Of a DNA stretch of 37,390 nt, positions 24,210-33,247 are shown one piece after another; positions within the stretch are counted from its first letter, which is position 1, and each line of letters begins with the position of its first letter. The position numbers and the translations under genes are program-made. The stretch covers positions 1 through 37,390 of the forward strand of contig JAZTWX010000008.1 in NCBI GenBank assembly GCA_045636125.1, written 5' to 3'. The notes below the pieces were generated by a model, which worked only from the letters and a program-made list of their open reading frames with translations, ran no database searches and was not told where the DNA came from. Source of the stretch: HGM04593 sp045636125 (GTDB lineage Bacteria > Bacteroidota > Bacteroidia > Bacteroidales > Bacteroidaceae).

Positions 24210-25649
24210 ATGAAAAAGAACAATCTATTAAAGAAGATAGCCAACAAAGCCTACGAATTCGGCTTTATAACAAATATAAAGACCGATATCATTGACCGCG
24301 GGCTCAACGAAGAGGTTATCAAACTAATCTCTCAAAAGAAGAACGAGCCGCAGTGGTTGCTGGAATTTCGTCTGCAGGCCTACCGCTACTGGCTCACACA
24401 GCCAATGCCCACCTGGCCTCACCTCGATATTCCACCCATCGACTACCAGGCAATATCCTACTATGCCGACCCTCTGAAGAAGAAGGAAAACAAAAGCACC
24501 GAAATTGACCCGGAGCTTATGAAAACCTTCGAAAAGTTGGGTATACCACTCGAAGAGCGCCTCGCTCTCAGCGGAACAGCTGTGGATGCTGTAATGGACT
24601 CGGTGTCGATAAAAACCACATTCAAGGAGGAGCTAAAGGAGAAAGGCATCATCTTCTGCTCAATGAGCGAAGCGGTGCAGGAGTACCCCGACCTTGTGCG
24701 CAAATACCTGGGCAGCGTAGTGAACTACCGCGACAATTTCTTTGCAGCGCTCAACAGCGCCGTGTTCAGCGACGGTTCATTCGTGTACATTCCCAAAGGA
24801 GTACGTTGCCCAATGGAGCTATCGACCTATTTCAGAATAAACGCAGCCAACACCGGGCAGTTCGAGCGCACACTCATTGTAGCCGACGACGACAGCTACG
24901 TGTCGTACCTCGAGGGTTGCACAGCCCCTATGCGCGATGAGAACCAGCTCCACGCAGCCATTGTGGAGATTATAGTGTGCGACAATGCCGAGGTGAAATA
25001 CAGCACCGTGCAGAACTGGTACCCCGGCGATGCCGAGGGAAAAGGTGGTGTGTACAACTTTGTAACCAAGCGCGGCGACTGCCGTGGCCGTAACAGCAAG
25101 CTGTCGTGGACACAGGTGGAGACCGGCTCGGCCATTACGTGGAAATACCCCAGCTGCATACTGCGCGGCGACAATTCACAGGGCGAGTTCTACTCGGTTG
25201 CGCTCACCAACAATTACCAACAGGCCGACACCGGCACCAAAATGATTCATTTGGGAAAGAACTGCAGCAGCACCATCATAAGCAAAGGAATTTCGGCCGG
25301 ACACAGCCAGAATTCCTATCGCGGCCTTGTGCGCGTGAGCAAAGATGCCGACGGAGCACGCAATTACAGCCAGTGCGATTCTCTGCTCCTTGGCAGCAAA
25401 TGCGGCGCACACACATTCCCCTATATGGACATTCACAACAACAGCGCAGTGATAGAGCACGAGGCAACAACCTCCAAGATATCGGAAGATCAACTCTTCT
25501 ACTGCAACCAGCGAGGCATACCCACCGAGGAGGCCATAGGACTCATTGTCAACGGTTACGCCAAGGAAGTACTCAACAAGCTGCCCATGGAGTTTGCCAT
25601 CGAGGCACAGAAACTGTTGAGCGTCTCATTGGAAGGAGCAGTCGGATAA
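24210..25649 (+). CDS. sufB: Fe-S cluster assembly scaffold SufB
   Basis: The 479-residue product begins at the ATG at 24210; a GTG directly before it (24207) abuts the cvpA stop. Typical SufB sequence is seen throughout: 'GSVVNYRDNFFAALNSAVFSDGSFVYIPKGV', 'LEGCTAPMRDENQLHAA', 'GHSQNSYRGLVRV', and the C-terminal 'FYCNQRGIPTEEAIGLIVNGY'. Cys in the LEGCTAP segment and several downstream Cys/Glu residues are kept. SufB forms the SufBCD scaffold on which Fe-S clusters are built. It is followed by sufC, sufD and sufS. Confidence 0.97.
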   Translation: MKKNNLLKKIANKAYEFGFITNIKTDIIDRGLNEEVIKLISQKKNEPQWLLEFRLQAYRYWLTQPMPTWPHLDIPPIDYQAISYYADPLKKKENKSTEIDPELMKTFEKLGIPLEERLALSGTAVDAVMDSVSIKTTFKEELKEKGIIFCSMSEAVQEYPDLVRKYLGSVVNYRDNFFAALNSAVFSDGSFVYIPKGVRCPMELSTYFRINAANTGQFERTLIVADDDSYVSYLEGCTAPMRDENQLHAAIVEIIVCDNAEVKYSTVQNWYPGDAEGKGGVYNFVTKRGDCRGRNSKLSWTQVETGSAITWKYPSCILRGDNSQGEFYSVALTNNYQQADTGTKMIHLGKNCSSTIISKGISAGHSQNSYRGLVRVSKDADGARNYSQCDSLLLGSKCGAHTFPYMDIHNNSAVIEHEATTSKISEDQLFYCNQRGIPTEEAIGLIVNGYAKEVLNKLPMEFAIEAQKLLSVSLEGAVG

Positions 25650-25666
25650 AGAAACAGCATACAACA

Positions 25667-26423
<757 letters not shown>

Positions 26424-26431
<8 letters not shown>

Positions 26432-27761
26432 CGAACAGGAATATATAAAAATATACAGCGAGCACAAAGAGCTCATAAACGCCCCTTGCGCACCGCTGCT
26501 CAACGAGGCACGCGAGCAGGCTTTTGAAAAGTTCGGCTCGGTGGGATTCCCCGGCACAAAGGAGGAGAACTGGCTACACACGCCCGTTGCCGCAAAATTT
26601 GCAGCCGACTACGGAATGAACCTCGGCCGAGTGGCATCGCAGGCAACGGGCCACGATATATTCGCGTGCGATGTGCCCAACCTCAATACCATTCAGGGCT
26701 ACATTGTCAACGACTCCTTTCAGGCAGCCGCCAACAAACACAGCCTGCCCGACGGAGTGCTTTTTGGCAGCCTTAACAATTTTGCCAAGAGCCACCCCAC
26801 CCTGCTCGCCCCCTATTACAACAAGCTTGCAGCCGATGGCGATTCCATTGCACAATTCAACACCACATTTGTGCAGGACGGCATTCTGCTCTACGTTCCC
26901 CGCAACACGCAGGTAAACGACACCATTCAAGTGGTGAGCCTCCTGCTCTCGAAGGTGGATATAATGTCGAACCGCCGCCTGCTCATAATCCTCGAAGAGG
27001 GAGCAAAGGCTAGCCTCTTGCTGTGCGACCACTCGTCGACCGACAAGAGCACCCTCTCGACACAGGTCACCGAGGTATTTGTGGGCAACGGAGCATCGCT
27101 CGACATTTACGAGCTCGAAGAGACCGGCCGAAGCAACACCCGTCTGGGACACCTTTTTGTGAAACAGGCAGCCGACAGCCGTTTCAACCACTGCAACATC
27201 ACCCTCACCAACGGCTTCACACGCAACTACGTTCACGTTGCGCTCGAGGGCCGCGGAGCCGACACAAACATCAACGGCCTCGCAATTGGCGACAAAAAGC
27301 AGCACATCGACAATCGCACGCTCGTGGAGCACAAGGTGAGCAACTGCAACAGCAACGAGCTCTACAAATACATCCTCGACGAAGAGTCGGTGGGAGTATT
27401 TGCCGGCAAAATGCTCATTCACTCCGACGCACAGCAGACAACATCGCAGCAGACCAACCGCAACCTCTGCCTCACAAGCTGCGCCAGAATGTTTGCACAG
27501 CCACAGCTCGAAATATATGCCGACGATGTAAAGTGCAGCCACGGTTCCACAGTGGGACAGCTCGACGAGAACGCCCTCTTCTATATGCAGCAGCGCGGAA
27601 TACCCATTGACGAGGCACGCCACCTGCTTATGTACGCTTTTGCAGGAGAGGTTATTGAGAACATAAACATCGACGCACTGCGCGACCGCTTGCATCTGCT
27701 CGTTGAGAAACGCTTCCGTGGCGAGCTCAACCGCTGCAAGAACTGCGCACTATGTAAATAA
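26424..27761 (+). CDS. sufD: Fe-S assembly protein SufD
   Basis: The 445-residue product has the SufB/SufD beta-helix core ('NTQVNDTIQVVSLL', 'VFVGNGASLDIYELEE', 'FTRNYVHVALEGRGADTNINGLAIG', 'HSDAQQTTSQQTNRNLCL') and a C-terminal helical domain ('QQRGIPIDEARHLLMYAFAGEVI'). It pairs with SufB in the SufBC2D complex; the conserved His in 'IDNRTLVEHKV' is present. It overlaps sufC by 8 bp and lies 9 bp before sufS. Confidence 0.95.
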
Positions 27762-27770
27762 GAAACAAAA

Positions 27771-28982
27771 ATGTTCAACCCACAAGATATACGCAACGAG
27801 TTTCCCATACTATCGCAAACGGTGTATGGGAAACCTCTTGTTTACCTCGACAACGCAGCAACAACACAAAAACCCCGCTGTGTAATCGATGCCATAAGCG
27901 ACGCCTACTGCACAATAAACTCCAACGTTCACCGCGGCGTTCACCACCTCTCACAAGTGGCAACCGAGCGTTTCGAGCAGGCGCGGCGCACCGTGCAGCA
28001 ATTCATCGGTGCAGCCCACAGCCACGAAATTATTTTCACACGCGGCACCACCGAGAGCATCAACCTCGTGGCAACCTCTTTCGGCAACACCTTTTTGGGA
28101 AAGGACGACGAGGTTATAATCTCCACAATGGAGCACCACAGCAACATTGTGCCCTGGCAAATGCTACGCGACAGGCTAGGTATAAAACTGCGTATAATCC
28201 CCCTCACAGCCGATGCACGCCTCAATATTGAAGCCTACAAGGAGCTCTTCAACGAAAAGACACGCTTTGTAAGCATTACCCACGTTTCCAACGTGTTAGG
28301 CGTCACAAACCCGGTGAAGGAGCTCATTGGCATTGCCCACAGCCACAGCGTACCCGTGCTCATTGACGGCGCACAGAGCAGCCCACACATAAAGGTAAAC
28401 GTGCAAGAACTCGATGCCGATTTTTTTGTAATGAGCGGACACAAGGTATACGCCCCCACAGGCATAGGCGTTCTCTACGGCAAAGAAAAGTGGCTCAATG
28501 CTATGCAGCCCTACCACGGCGGCGGCGAGATGATACAGACCGTACGTTTCGAAAAGACCACCTACAACGAATTGCCCTATAAATTCGAGGCCGGCACCCC
28601 CGACTACGTTGGAGCAATAGCCCTGGGCAAAGCCCTCGAATGGGTCACAAACATAGGCATAGAGGAAATTGCAGCGCACGAGCAAGCCCTCACCCGCTAT
28701 ACCGTGGAAAAACTGCGCGAGATACCCGCAATGCGCATCTTCGGTAACCCCGACGGCGCAGCAGTGTCGTTCCTCGCAGGCGACATTCACCCCGCCGACC
28801 TCGGCACCATACTCGACCACCTGGGCATTGCCATACGCACCGGACACCACTGCGCGCAGCCCCTCATCGACCATCTGGGAATACCGGGCACCGTGCGCGC
28901 ATCATTTGCCGCCTACAACACATTCGACGAGGTCGACACCCTTATAAAAGGCATCGAAAGAGCCATTAAAATGTTCGCCTGA
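27771..28982 (+). CDS. sufS: Cysteine desulfurase SufS
   Basis: The 403-residue class-V aminotransferase-fold enzyme takes sulfur from cysteine for Fe-S assembly. The PLP-binding lysine is Lys225 in MSGHKVYAPTG, and the active-site Cys361 lies in RTGHHCAQP, both intact. The 'TRGTTESINLVA' and 'DGAQSSPH' segments are typical. SufS normally needs an acceptor such as SufE or SufU; neither is encoded in this window. The stop codon overlaps the rnhB start (TGATG). Confidence 0.96.
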   Translation: MFNPQDIRNEFPILSQTVYGKPLVYLDNAATTQKPRCVIDAISDAYCTINSNVHRGVHHLSQVATERFEQARRTVQQFIGAAHSHEIIFTRGTTESINLVATSFGNTFLGKDDEVIISTMEHHSNIVPWQMLRDRLGIKLRIIPLTADARLNIEAYKELFNEKTRFVSITHVSNVLGVTNPVKELIGIAHSHSVPVLIDGAQSSPHIKVNVQELDADFFVMSGHKVYAPTGIGVLYGKEKWLNAMQPYHGGGEMIQTVRFEKTTYNELPYKFEAGTPDYVGAIALGKALEWVTNIGIEEIAAHEQALTRYTVEKLREIPAMRIFGNPDGAAVSFLAGDIHPADLGTILDHLGIAIRTGHHCAQPLIDHLGIPGTVRASFAAYNTFDEVDTLIKGIERAIKMFA

Positions 28983-29593
28983 TGCTCAAACCCTTTCAAA
29001 CACCGGGAATTATTGAAGCCGGCTGCGACGAGGCCGGCCGCGGTTGCCTTGCGGGCGACGTATACGCCGCTGCAGTAATACTCCCGCCCGACTTTGAAAA
29101 CGCCCTGCTCAACGACTCCAAGCAACTCACCGAGGCGCAGCGCTACAAGCTGCGCGAGGTTATTGAGCGAGAAGCTGTTGCGTGGGCAGTGGGCATTGTA
29201 ACGGCAGCCGAAATTGACAAGATAAACATTCTGCGGGCATCAATACTTGCAATGCACCGTGCTGTAGACGGCCTTAAGAGACGCCCACAGCACCTGCTTA
29301 TCGACGGCAACAAATTCAGCCCCTACCCCGGCATAACACACAACACCGTGGTAAAGGGCGACGCCACCTTTATGAGCATTGCGGCCGCATCCATTCTTGC
29401 AAAGACCTACCGCGACGACTATATGCTTGCCCTCGCACGCGAATACCCTATGTACGACTGGCAAAGCAACAAAGGTTACCCCACAGCCAAGCACCGCGCT
29501 GCAATACGCGAGTATGGGGTTACACCCCACCACCGCCTCTCTTTCAACCTATTGGGCGAAGAACCCAAGCAGCTGCAGCTGTCGTTCGAGTAA
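28982..29593 (+). CDS. rnhB: Ribonuclease HII
   Basis: The 203-residue enzyme cuts RNA in RNA-DNA hybrids and removes single ribonucleotides from DNA. The catalytic set Asp16-Glu17 (GCDEAGRG), Asp108 (LLIDGNK) and Asp127 (KGDATFMSIAAASILAK) is complete. It overlaps sufS by one base (TGATG). The part from codon 75 to the stop is duplicated, with a deletion, at 33226-33456, 3.6 kb downstream. This copy is intact and in its operon context, so it is the working gene, but its 3' end may have been supplied by the accessory island. Confidence 0.97.
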   Translation: MLKPFQTPGIIEAGCDEAGRGCLAGDVYAAAVILPPDFENALLNDSKQLTEAQRYKLREVIEREAVAWAVGIVTAAEIDKINILRASILAMHRAVDGLKRRPQHLLIDGNKFSPYPGITHNTVVKGDATFMSIAAASILAKTYRDDYMLALAREYPMYDWQSNKGYPTAKHRAAIREYGVTPHHRLSFNLLGEEPKQLQLSFE

Positions 29594-29638
29594 CCAACGC
29601 ACCCAACTCTTTTATTGCAGGCAGAAAACACAAATAAA

Positions 29639-29668
29639 AGCAGCAACCTACTCTTTAAGGTTACTGCT
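29639..29668 (+). terminator. Hairpin after rnhB
   Basis: AGCAGCAACC pairs with GGTTACTGCT (one C/A mismatch) around a 10-nt loop. There is no strong U-run, so it is a weak terminator. The layout resembles the sequence after the rnhB fragment at 33.5 kb. Confidence 0.5.
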
Positions 29669-29792
29669 TGTGTAGATTTATTTTAGAAACCCGCCTTCAT
29701 CTTTGGTAATAATATAGATGTTGACCCAATTTAAGAAAACCTCGTATAAGTGTCATATCGAACGAATGTGAGATCTCTCGTATATAGTTTTA

Positions 29793-29974
29793 GAGATCCT
29801 TTGACAATACTTGCTTGTCGCAACACACGCGGCAACACTTTTAGCGTTGCTACGCGTGACCTTTTGCTGCAAGCATTGTCGAAGAGATCCTTTGACAATA
29901 CTTGCTTGTCGCAACACACGCGGCAGCACTTTTAGCGTTGCTACGCGTGACCTTTTACCGCAAGCATTGTCGAA
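29793..29974 (+). repeat. 91-bp tandem duplication with internal palindromes
   Basis: Two head-to-tail copies, 29793-29883 and 29884-29974, differ at only a few bases (for example GGCAAC/GGCAGC and GCTGC/ACCGC). Each unit starts TTGACAATACTTGC and ends with its near complement GCAAGCATTGTCGAA, and has an internal arm pair around CACGCGGCAAC/GTTGCTACGCGTG. The structure is like a REP-type unit duplicated once. Confidence 0.9.
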
Positions 29975-30316
29975 CCAAACTTTCGTCGCTACGCTCTGTC
30001 GGAATGAATTGCTGGGTCAGCTGCTATATTATTACTTCATCTTTTTGCAAAAAATCACGGTATTCGATGCCAAAAAGGTGAATTTCTGCGTTTTGAACTG
30101 AGCCATAACGCATTAAACAGAAAACCTCAGAAATAGTAACGATAGCAATTTAGCAAAGAAACGCAAGGTAATGAAATAGAACGGTTGCCTAATCATTACC
30201 CGATAATGGAGTAAAGTTTTTCTTTGTGTCGTTACGTTTCATCGTTCTGCGTCAATTTGCATATCAATGTATAACTCACTGATAACTAATTTTGTAACCA
30301 AAAAAAAGATTAGATT

Positions 30317-30614
30317 ATGCGAAGTACATTTAAGGTGTTGTTCTACGTGAACGGAAGCAAAGAGAAAAACGGTATTGTCCCCATTATGGGGCGAGTGACA
30401 ATCAACGGCTCTGAAGCGAACTTCGTTCCACCTGAGTAGGCACACATTTGCAGTGTTAGCCTTGAACTATGATATGACGATAGAGAGTGTAAGCAATATT
30501 CTCGGACATACGAACATTACCACAACGCAGATTTACGCAAAGGTGACTAACACCAAACTCGAACACGATATATCTATGTTTGAGAGTAGGGTTAGCAGAA
30601 GATTTGCAATTTAA
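30317..30614 (+). pseudogene. Tyrosine recombinase (integrase) remnant, internally deleted
   Basis: The frame from ATG 30317 reads MRSTFKVLFYVNGSKEK... to VPPE, then TAG at 30437-30439. This is the start of Bacteroides-type integrases, with an arm-type DNA-binding domain. Directly after, in another frame, RHTFAVLALNYDMTIESV...NILGHTNITTTQIYAKV continues to a stop at 30612-30614. That is the catalytic C-terminus, with the box-II His/Arg and the nucleophile Tyr. The ~230 residues usually between them are missing, so the gene lost its middle and is dead. It marks a former mobile element. Confidence 0.9.
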
Positions 30615-30625
30615 TATGTATAGGT

Positions 30626-30984
30626 ATGGAACGGGCAATTATAACAATCAGCGAATCGGGTTATGTGAATATTCCCGATGGCAATGTATGGATGTCGTTT
30701 GCGGAACTTGTGGAGTTGTTTAATGTGGCAGCACCCACATTAAAGGCCGCTATCCGAGCCATACACAAAAGTGGAGTGATAGCGGAACACTCGCAACATT
30801 GCGAAGTGATACCATATATCCATTGGGATACCTCTACAATATGGATATGATTGCAGCCCTTTCTTTTCGCATTAACTCTTACGATGCGGAGAAGATACGG
30901 GGTGAGTTGTTAAAGAGGATATGCAGACGAAAAGAGAACACATCATGTATATTCTGTTTTTTCTTGTCTATGAAATACTTATGA
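30626..30984 (+). pseudogene. Frameshifted mobile-element protein with HTH-like region
   Basis: The first frame (30626-30850) reads MERAIITISESGYVNIPDGNVW..., with an HTH-like 'ELVELFNVAAPTLKAAIRAIHKSG'. The second frame (from about 30799 to 30984) continues the family pattern 'MDMIAALSFRINSYDAEKIRGELLKRICR'. Together they match a family found beside Bacteroides integrases, possibly RhuM-like; the switch lies at about 30815-30835. A single gene broken by a frameshift is the simplest reading. It sits 11 bp after the integrase remnant, in its usual place. Confidence 0.75.
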
Positions 30985-31037
30985 AGTTATCCATCATTTA
31001 AACAAGAGTCCTATTAAAATTGTTTTCATTAACAAAC

Positions 31038-31068
31038 TTGCAGATTGCGGAAAAATGCATTAACTTTG
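31038..31068 (+). promoter_or_regulatory. Promoter of the low-GC three-gene cassette
   Basis: TTG at 31038-31040, a 20-nt spacer, then TAACTTTG at 31061-31068. This gives a leader of about 35 nt before the ATG at 31110 and indicates that the cassette has its own transcription. Confidence 0.75.
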
Positions 31069-31109
31069 CAAGCAAAGTTTGAAAAGAAGGATATTAATAT
31101 ACTGCCAAT

Positions 31110-31340
31110 ATGAAATTTGCCTTAAGTCAAGAGACAAGTAACTTTATTCAACAATCGAGTAGTTTGGACTATAAACATCAGCGTTCTACCTCTATATGTG
31201 ATGTAAGGACAAAAATTCATCAAAATAGTGATTATATAGTAAAAGAACCTCGTGATGTAGCTCCTCGTGGTTCAATCTATCTTCAAATGGGGAGAATTAT
31301 ATCATTACGAAAAATCAAGTCTTATTTGAAAGGTATTTAA
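31110..31340 (+). CDS. Small protein, unknown, first gene of cassette
   Basis: The 76-residue product (MKFALSQETSNFIQQSSSLD...) is polar and basic, with a pI probably above 9, no signal peptide and no membrane helix. Residues 1-35 are Ser/Gln-rich and the C-terminus is Lys/Ile-rich. It follows a good promoter and lies 6 bp before the next gene. I recognise no family. Coding status rests on the promoter, spacing and the base composition shared with its neighbours. Confidence 0.6.
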   Translation: MKFALSQETSNFIQQSSSLDYKHQRSTSICDVRTKIHQNSDYIVKEPRDVAPRGSIYLQMGRIISLRKIKSYLKGI

Positions 31341-31346
31341 AGATAT

Positions 31347-31952
31347 ATGCATAAACAAGTTGCAGAACTGTACAATAGATATAATGACACATTGCGTCCT
31401 TTAGTCTCTGAGATTGAAGGACGCAATGAGTATTTTGAAGAACCCTTGCTAATCAATGTGGCTTCGATGTTTGACTTTATAGCTTTAAGTGAAGTTTACG
31501 ATGATGATTGTTTGGAAAAAGCTTCCTATCATTTGAACCTTTGTATTAGCCAAAGTTATCAATATCTAATTAAGAACTTAGATGAGAAGATGAACGCATT
31601 TGAAAGAAGATGCAATGTGTCAGATCGTAATATTTTAGATAAAGGAAAATTTATTGGGAAATACACATCGCTTAAGAAAGAAGCCCAAGAATGTGTAAGG
31701 AGAGGACGTAAGAAGAAAGACATTGATGCTTTAGATGATTATGCCACTGCATATCATTTATATTCTAAGATTGAGAAACTAATAGATAGAGAACTGCCTG
31801 TTCAGATTATGCATAATACTCGTAAAAATTCTCGAACATCAACAATTATTGGCTGGGGATTAAGCATACTTATATCTGTAACTATAGGTAAGTTGGCAAA
31901 TACTTATTGGGGGGCATTTATCGAATGGTTAATGACATGGAAGAACGCATAA
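31347..31952 (+). CDS. C-terminally membrane-anchored helical protein, paralogue A
   Basis: The 201-residue protein of unknown family has a predicted all-helical cytoplasmic part (1-160) and one membrane helix near the C-terminus ('TIIGWGLSILISVTIGKLA', about 168-187), with a short tail. It is clearly homologous to the next gene: 'TLRPLVSEIEGR' against 'IVKPLLVDIKAR', 'DKGKFIGKYTSLKKEAQ' against 'DKGRFWNEYSKSRKYAQ', and 'YATAYHLYSKIEKLI' against 'YEKAFQNYRNAENLL'. The coding sequence is AT-rich (near 33% GC by eye) unlike the flanking core genes. The start is the ATG at 31347 after AAAGAT. Tail-anchored helical proteins in such islands are often effectors, but no catalytic motif supports that here. 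Confidence 0.82.
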   Translation: MHKQVAELYNRYNDTLRPLVSEIEGRNEYFEEPLLINVASMFDFIALSEVYDDDCLEKASYHLNLCISQSYQYLIKNLDEKMNAFERRCNVSDRNILDKGKFIGKYTSLKKEAQECVRRGRKKKDIDALDDYATAYHLYSKIEKLIDRELPVQIMHNTRKNSRTSTIIGWGLSILISVTIGKLANTYWGAFIEWLMTWKNA

Positions 31953-32533
31953 ACAATATTTTGTCAGATTATAGAAATATAGTAAAGCCCCTTCTCGTAG
32001 ATATAAAGGCAAGAAGGGCAGATAGGGAATTACCTGATAATTTCTTGAATGAGATAAGAGCCTTAAATGATCATATTGCACGCTGTTACCGTAACGAAGT
32101 TTGTGATATTGATGCAGAATTGACAAAAGCGGAAGGGCATCTAAGGAGATTAATATACGATTGCTTTAAACAATTAAATATCTATATTAATGATATTTTG
32201 GAACGAAAAGAGAATAAGTTCTACAGTGACCTATGGCTCACATACGATAAAGGAAGGTTTTGGAACGAATATTCAAAATCTCGAAAATATGCACAACAAA
32301 ATGTTGTTAATGCTAAAAAAGCAGAATCAGTTGATTCGGATAAAGCTATGTCATTCTATGAAAAAGCCTTTCAGAATTACCGTAACGCAGAAAATTTGCT
32401 TTTGGAACACAAATGTATGCTATGGCGTTCTATGATTAATAAATATTGGCTTAAAGCGAGTCATTTCTGGTGGTGGTTATTAATCACGCTAATATTATCT
32501 ATAATAAGTACTATTATAAGTATTTATTGGTAA
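31925..32533 (+). CDS. C-terminally membrane-anchored helical protein, paralogue B
   Basis: I prefer the ATG at 31925 (202 residues) or 31937 (198); the upstream TTG at 31907 is less likely. The start overlaps the end of paralogue A by 28 or 16 bp, showing a tight operon. It shares the layout of paralogue A: a helical domain with the 'KPLLVDIKAR' and 'DKGRFWNEY' motifs, then one C-terminal membrane helix ('WWWLLITLILSIISTIIS', about 178-196) ending four residues from the terminus. The two proteins are diverged (perhaps 25-30% identity), so they may form a hetero-complex rather than be a recent copy. A hairpin follows at 32549-32589. Confidence 0.82.
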   Translation: MVNDMEERINNILSDYRNIVKPLLVDIKARRADRELPDNFLNEIRALNDHIARCYRNEVCDIDAELTKAEGHLRRLIYDCFKQLNIYINDILERKENKFYSDLWLTYDKGRFWNEYSKSRKYAQQNVVNAKKAESVDSDKAMSFYEKAFQNYRNAENLLLEHKCMLWRSMINKYWLKASHFWWWLLITLILSIISTIISIYW

Positions 32534-32548
32534 TTTAAATTCATAATT

Positions 32549-32589
32549 ACAAGCTCGAAGATAGGTTTTTCGCCTGTTTTCGGGCTTGT
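32549..32589. terminator. Terminator hairpin after paralogue B
   Basis: ACAAGCTCGAA pairs with TTCGGGCTTGT (one G-U) with a second small stem (AGG/CCT) inside. It lies between convergent genes (paralogue B and the DUF4491 gene). Confidence 0.6.
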
Positions 32590-32603
32590 GGTGTTTATAT
32601 ACT

Positions 32604-32891
32604 TTATTTTTTATGTCCTGGACCTTCAGGAAACCAGCCTTTCTTGACTCGCTCCTTTTGATGTATCAGTTCCAAAATACTCCAAAATGATGAGAATGCT
32701 GTAACACCAAGTATTGTTGATGCAATAAGATTTTCTACACCGATTGATAACACACAAAATGTGATACCTGCAACAAGGAACATCCACCAACATTTTGTGC
32801 CAAGATAATATTCGGCTTTGATAACAATAGGATGAAATACTCCAATAACTAAGAATGTGGCAAGTCCAACAATTATTCCTGTAAAATTCAT
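32604..32891 (-). CDS. DUF4491 family membrane protein
   Basis: The 95-residue product (MNFTGIIVGLATFLVIGVFHPIVIKAEYYLG...) has three membrane helices (about 5-20, 37-57, 60-78) and the C-terminal 'RVKKGWFPEGP' of the DUF4491 family, widespread in Bacteroidetes and Firmicutes. Function is unknown. On the minus strand a TACCTTTG box (32940-32933) lies about 40 nt upstream, so it has its own start. It is convergent with the membrane-anchored pair and does not obviously belong to their cassette. Confidence 0.85.
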   Translation of the reverse strand: MNFTGIIVGLATFLVIGVFHPIVIKAEYYLGTKCWWMFLVAGITFCVLSIGVENLIASTILGVTAFSSFWSILELIHQKERVKKGWFPEGPGHKK

Positions 32892-32932
32892 AGCAGAGAC
32901 ATTATTTTGTTCAACATCTTTCTTTCAAAGTG

Positions 32933-32940
32933 CAAAGGTA
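32933..32940 (-). promoter_or_regulatory. -7 box of the DUF4491 gene
   Basis: Minus strand TACCTTTG, matching TAnnTTTG. The expected -33 TTTG is not evident. Confidence 0.5.
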
Positions 32941-33121
32941 GTCAATTTATAATAAACAGGAGTAAATACCCGGGGTTTAATGCTATCATACCAGCTATAC
33001 CCCTCACATTTCCACCCTCAATGTATCTTATTCATTATTCTGCTAAAATTTGCGTAGCAACTTATCCGTCAATCACTTATATTTTTGTAGCTAACATTTT
33101 TCAAACCCAAAAGAGTGAAAT

Positions 33122-33247
33122 ATGGAAACAAACAAAGTTACATCAAGCCATCAACCGCCATCAGATGGAGGTCTGGCAAAAGAAGAATTTATCCGAATGG
33201 GAACAACGCTCTACAAAATTGTGGAGCAGCCGAGATTGACAAAATAA
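33122..33247 (+). pseudogene. Start of a mobile-element primase/helicase-like gene, truncated
   Basis: The frame METNKVTSSHQPPSDGGL... KEEFIRMGTTLYKIVEQPR matches, from memory, the beginning of Bacteroides mobile-element proteins with a BT4734/VirE-like or DUF3987-like layout. After 'EQPRLTK' it stops at 33245-33247, because the sequence switches to an rnhB fragment at 33226. The overlap at the junction (CAGCCGAGATTGACAA) is similar in both partners, suggesting recombination at short homology. Only about 40 residues remain. Confidence 0.6.

Larger units (their letters stand above)
29594..30316. other. Gene-free stretch between rnhB and the integrase remnant
   Basis: It holds the rnhB hairpin and the 91-bp tandem duplication, then about 340 bp of AT-rich sequence typical of the non-coding end of an integrated element, directly before the integrase start. 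I see no intact gene. Confidence 0.6.

Noticed and set aside
29793..29974. CRISPR array
   Set aside because: Only two 91-bp units are adjacent without spacers, and no cas genes are present in the window.
30249..30294. Promoter for the integrase remnant (TTTG near 30256 and TAATTTTG at 30287)
   Set aside because: The spacer is 27 nt, outside the 18-21 nt range of the other promoters in the window.
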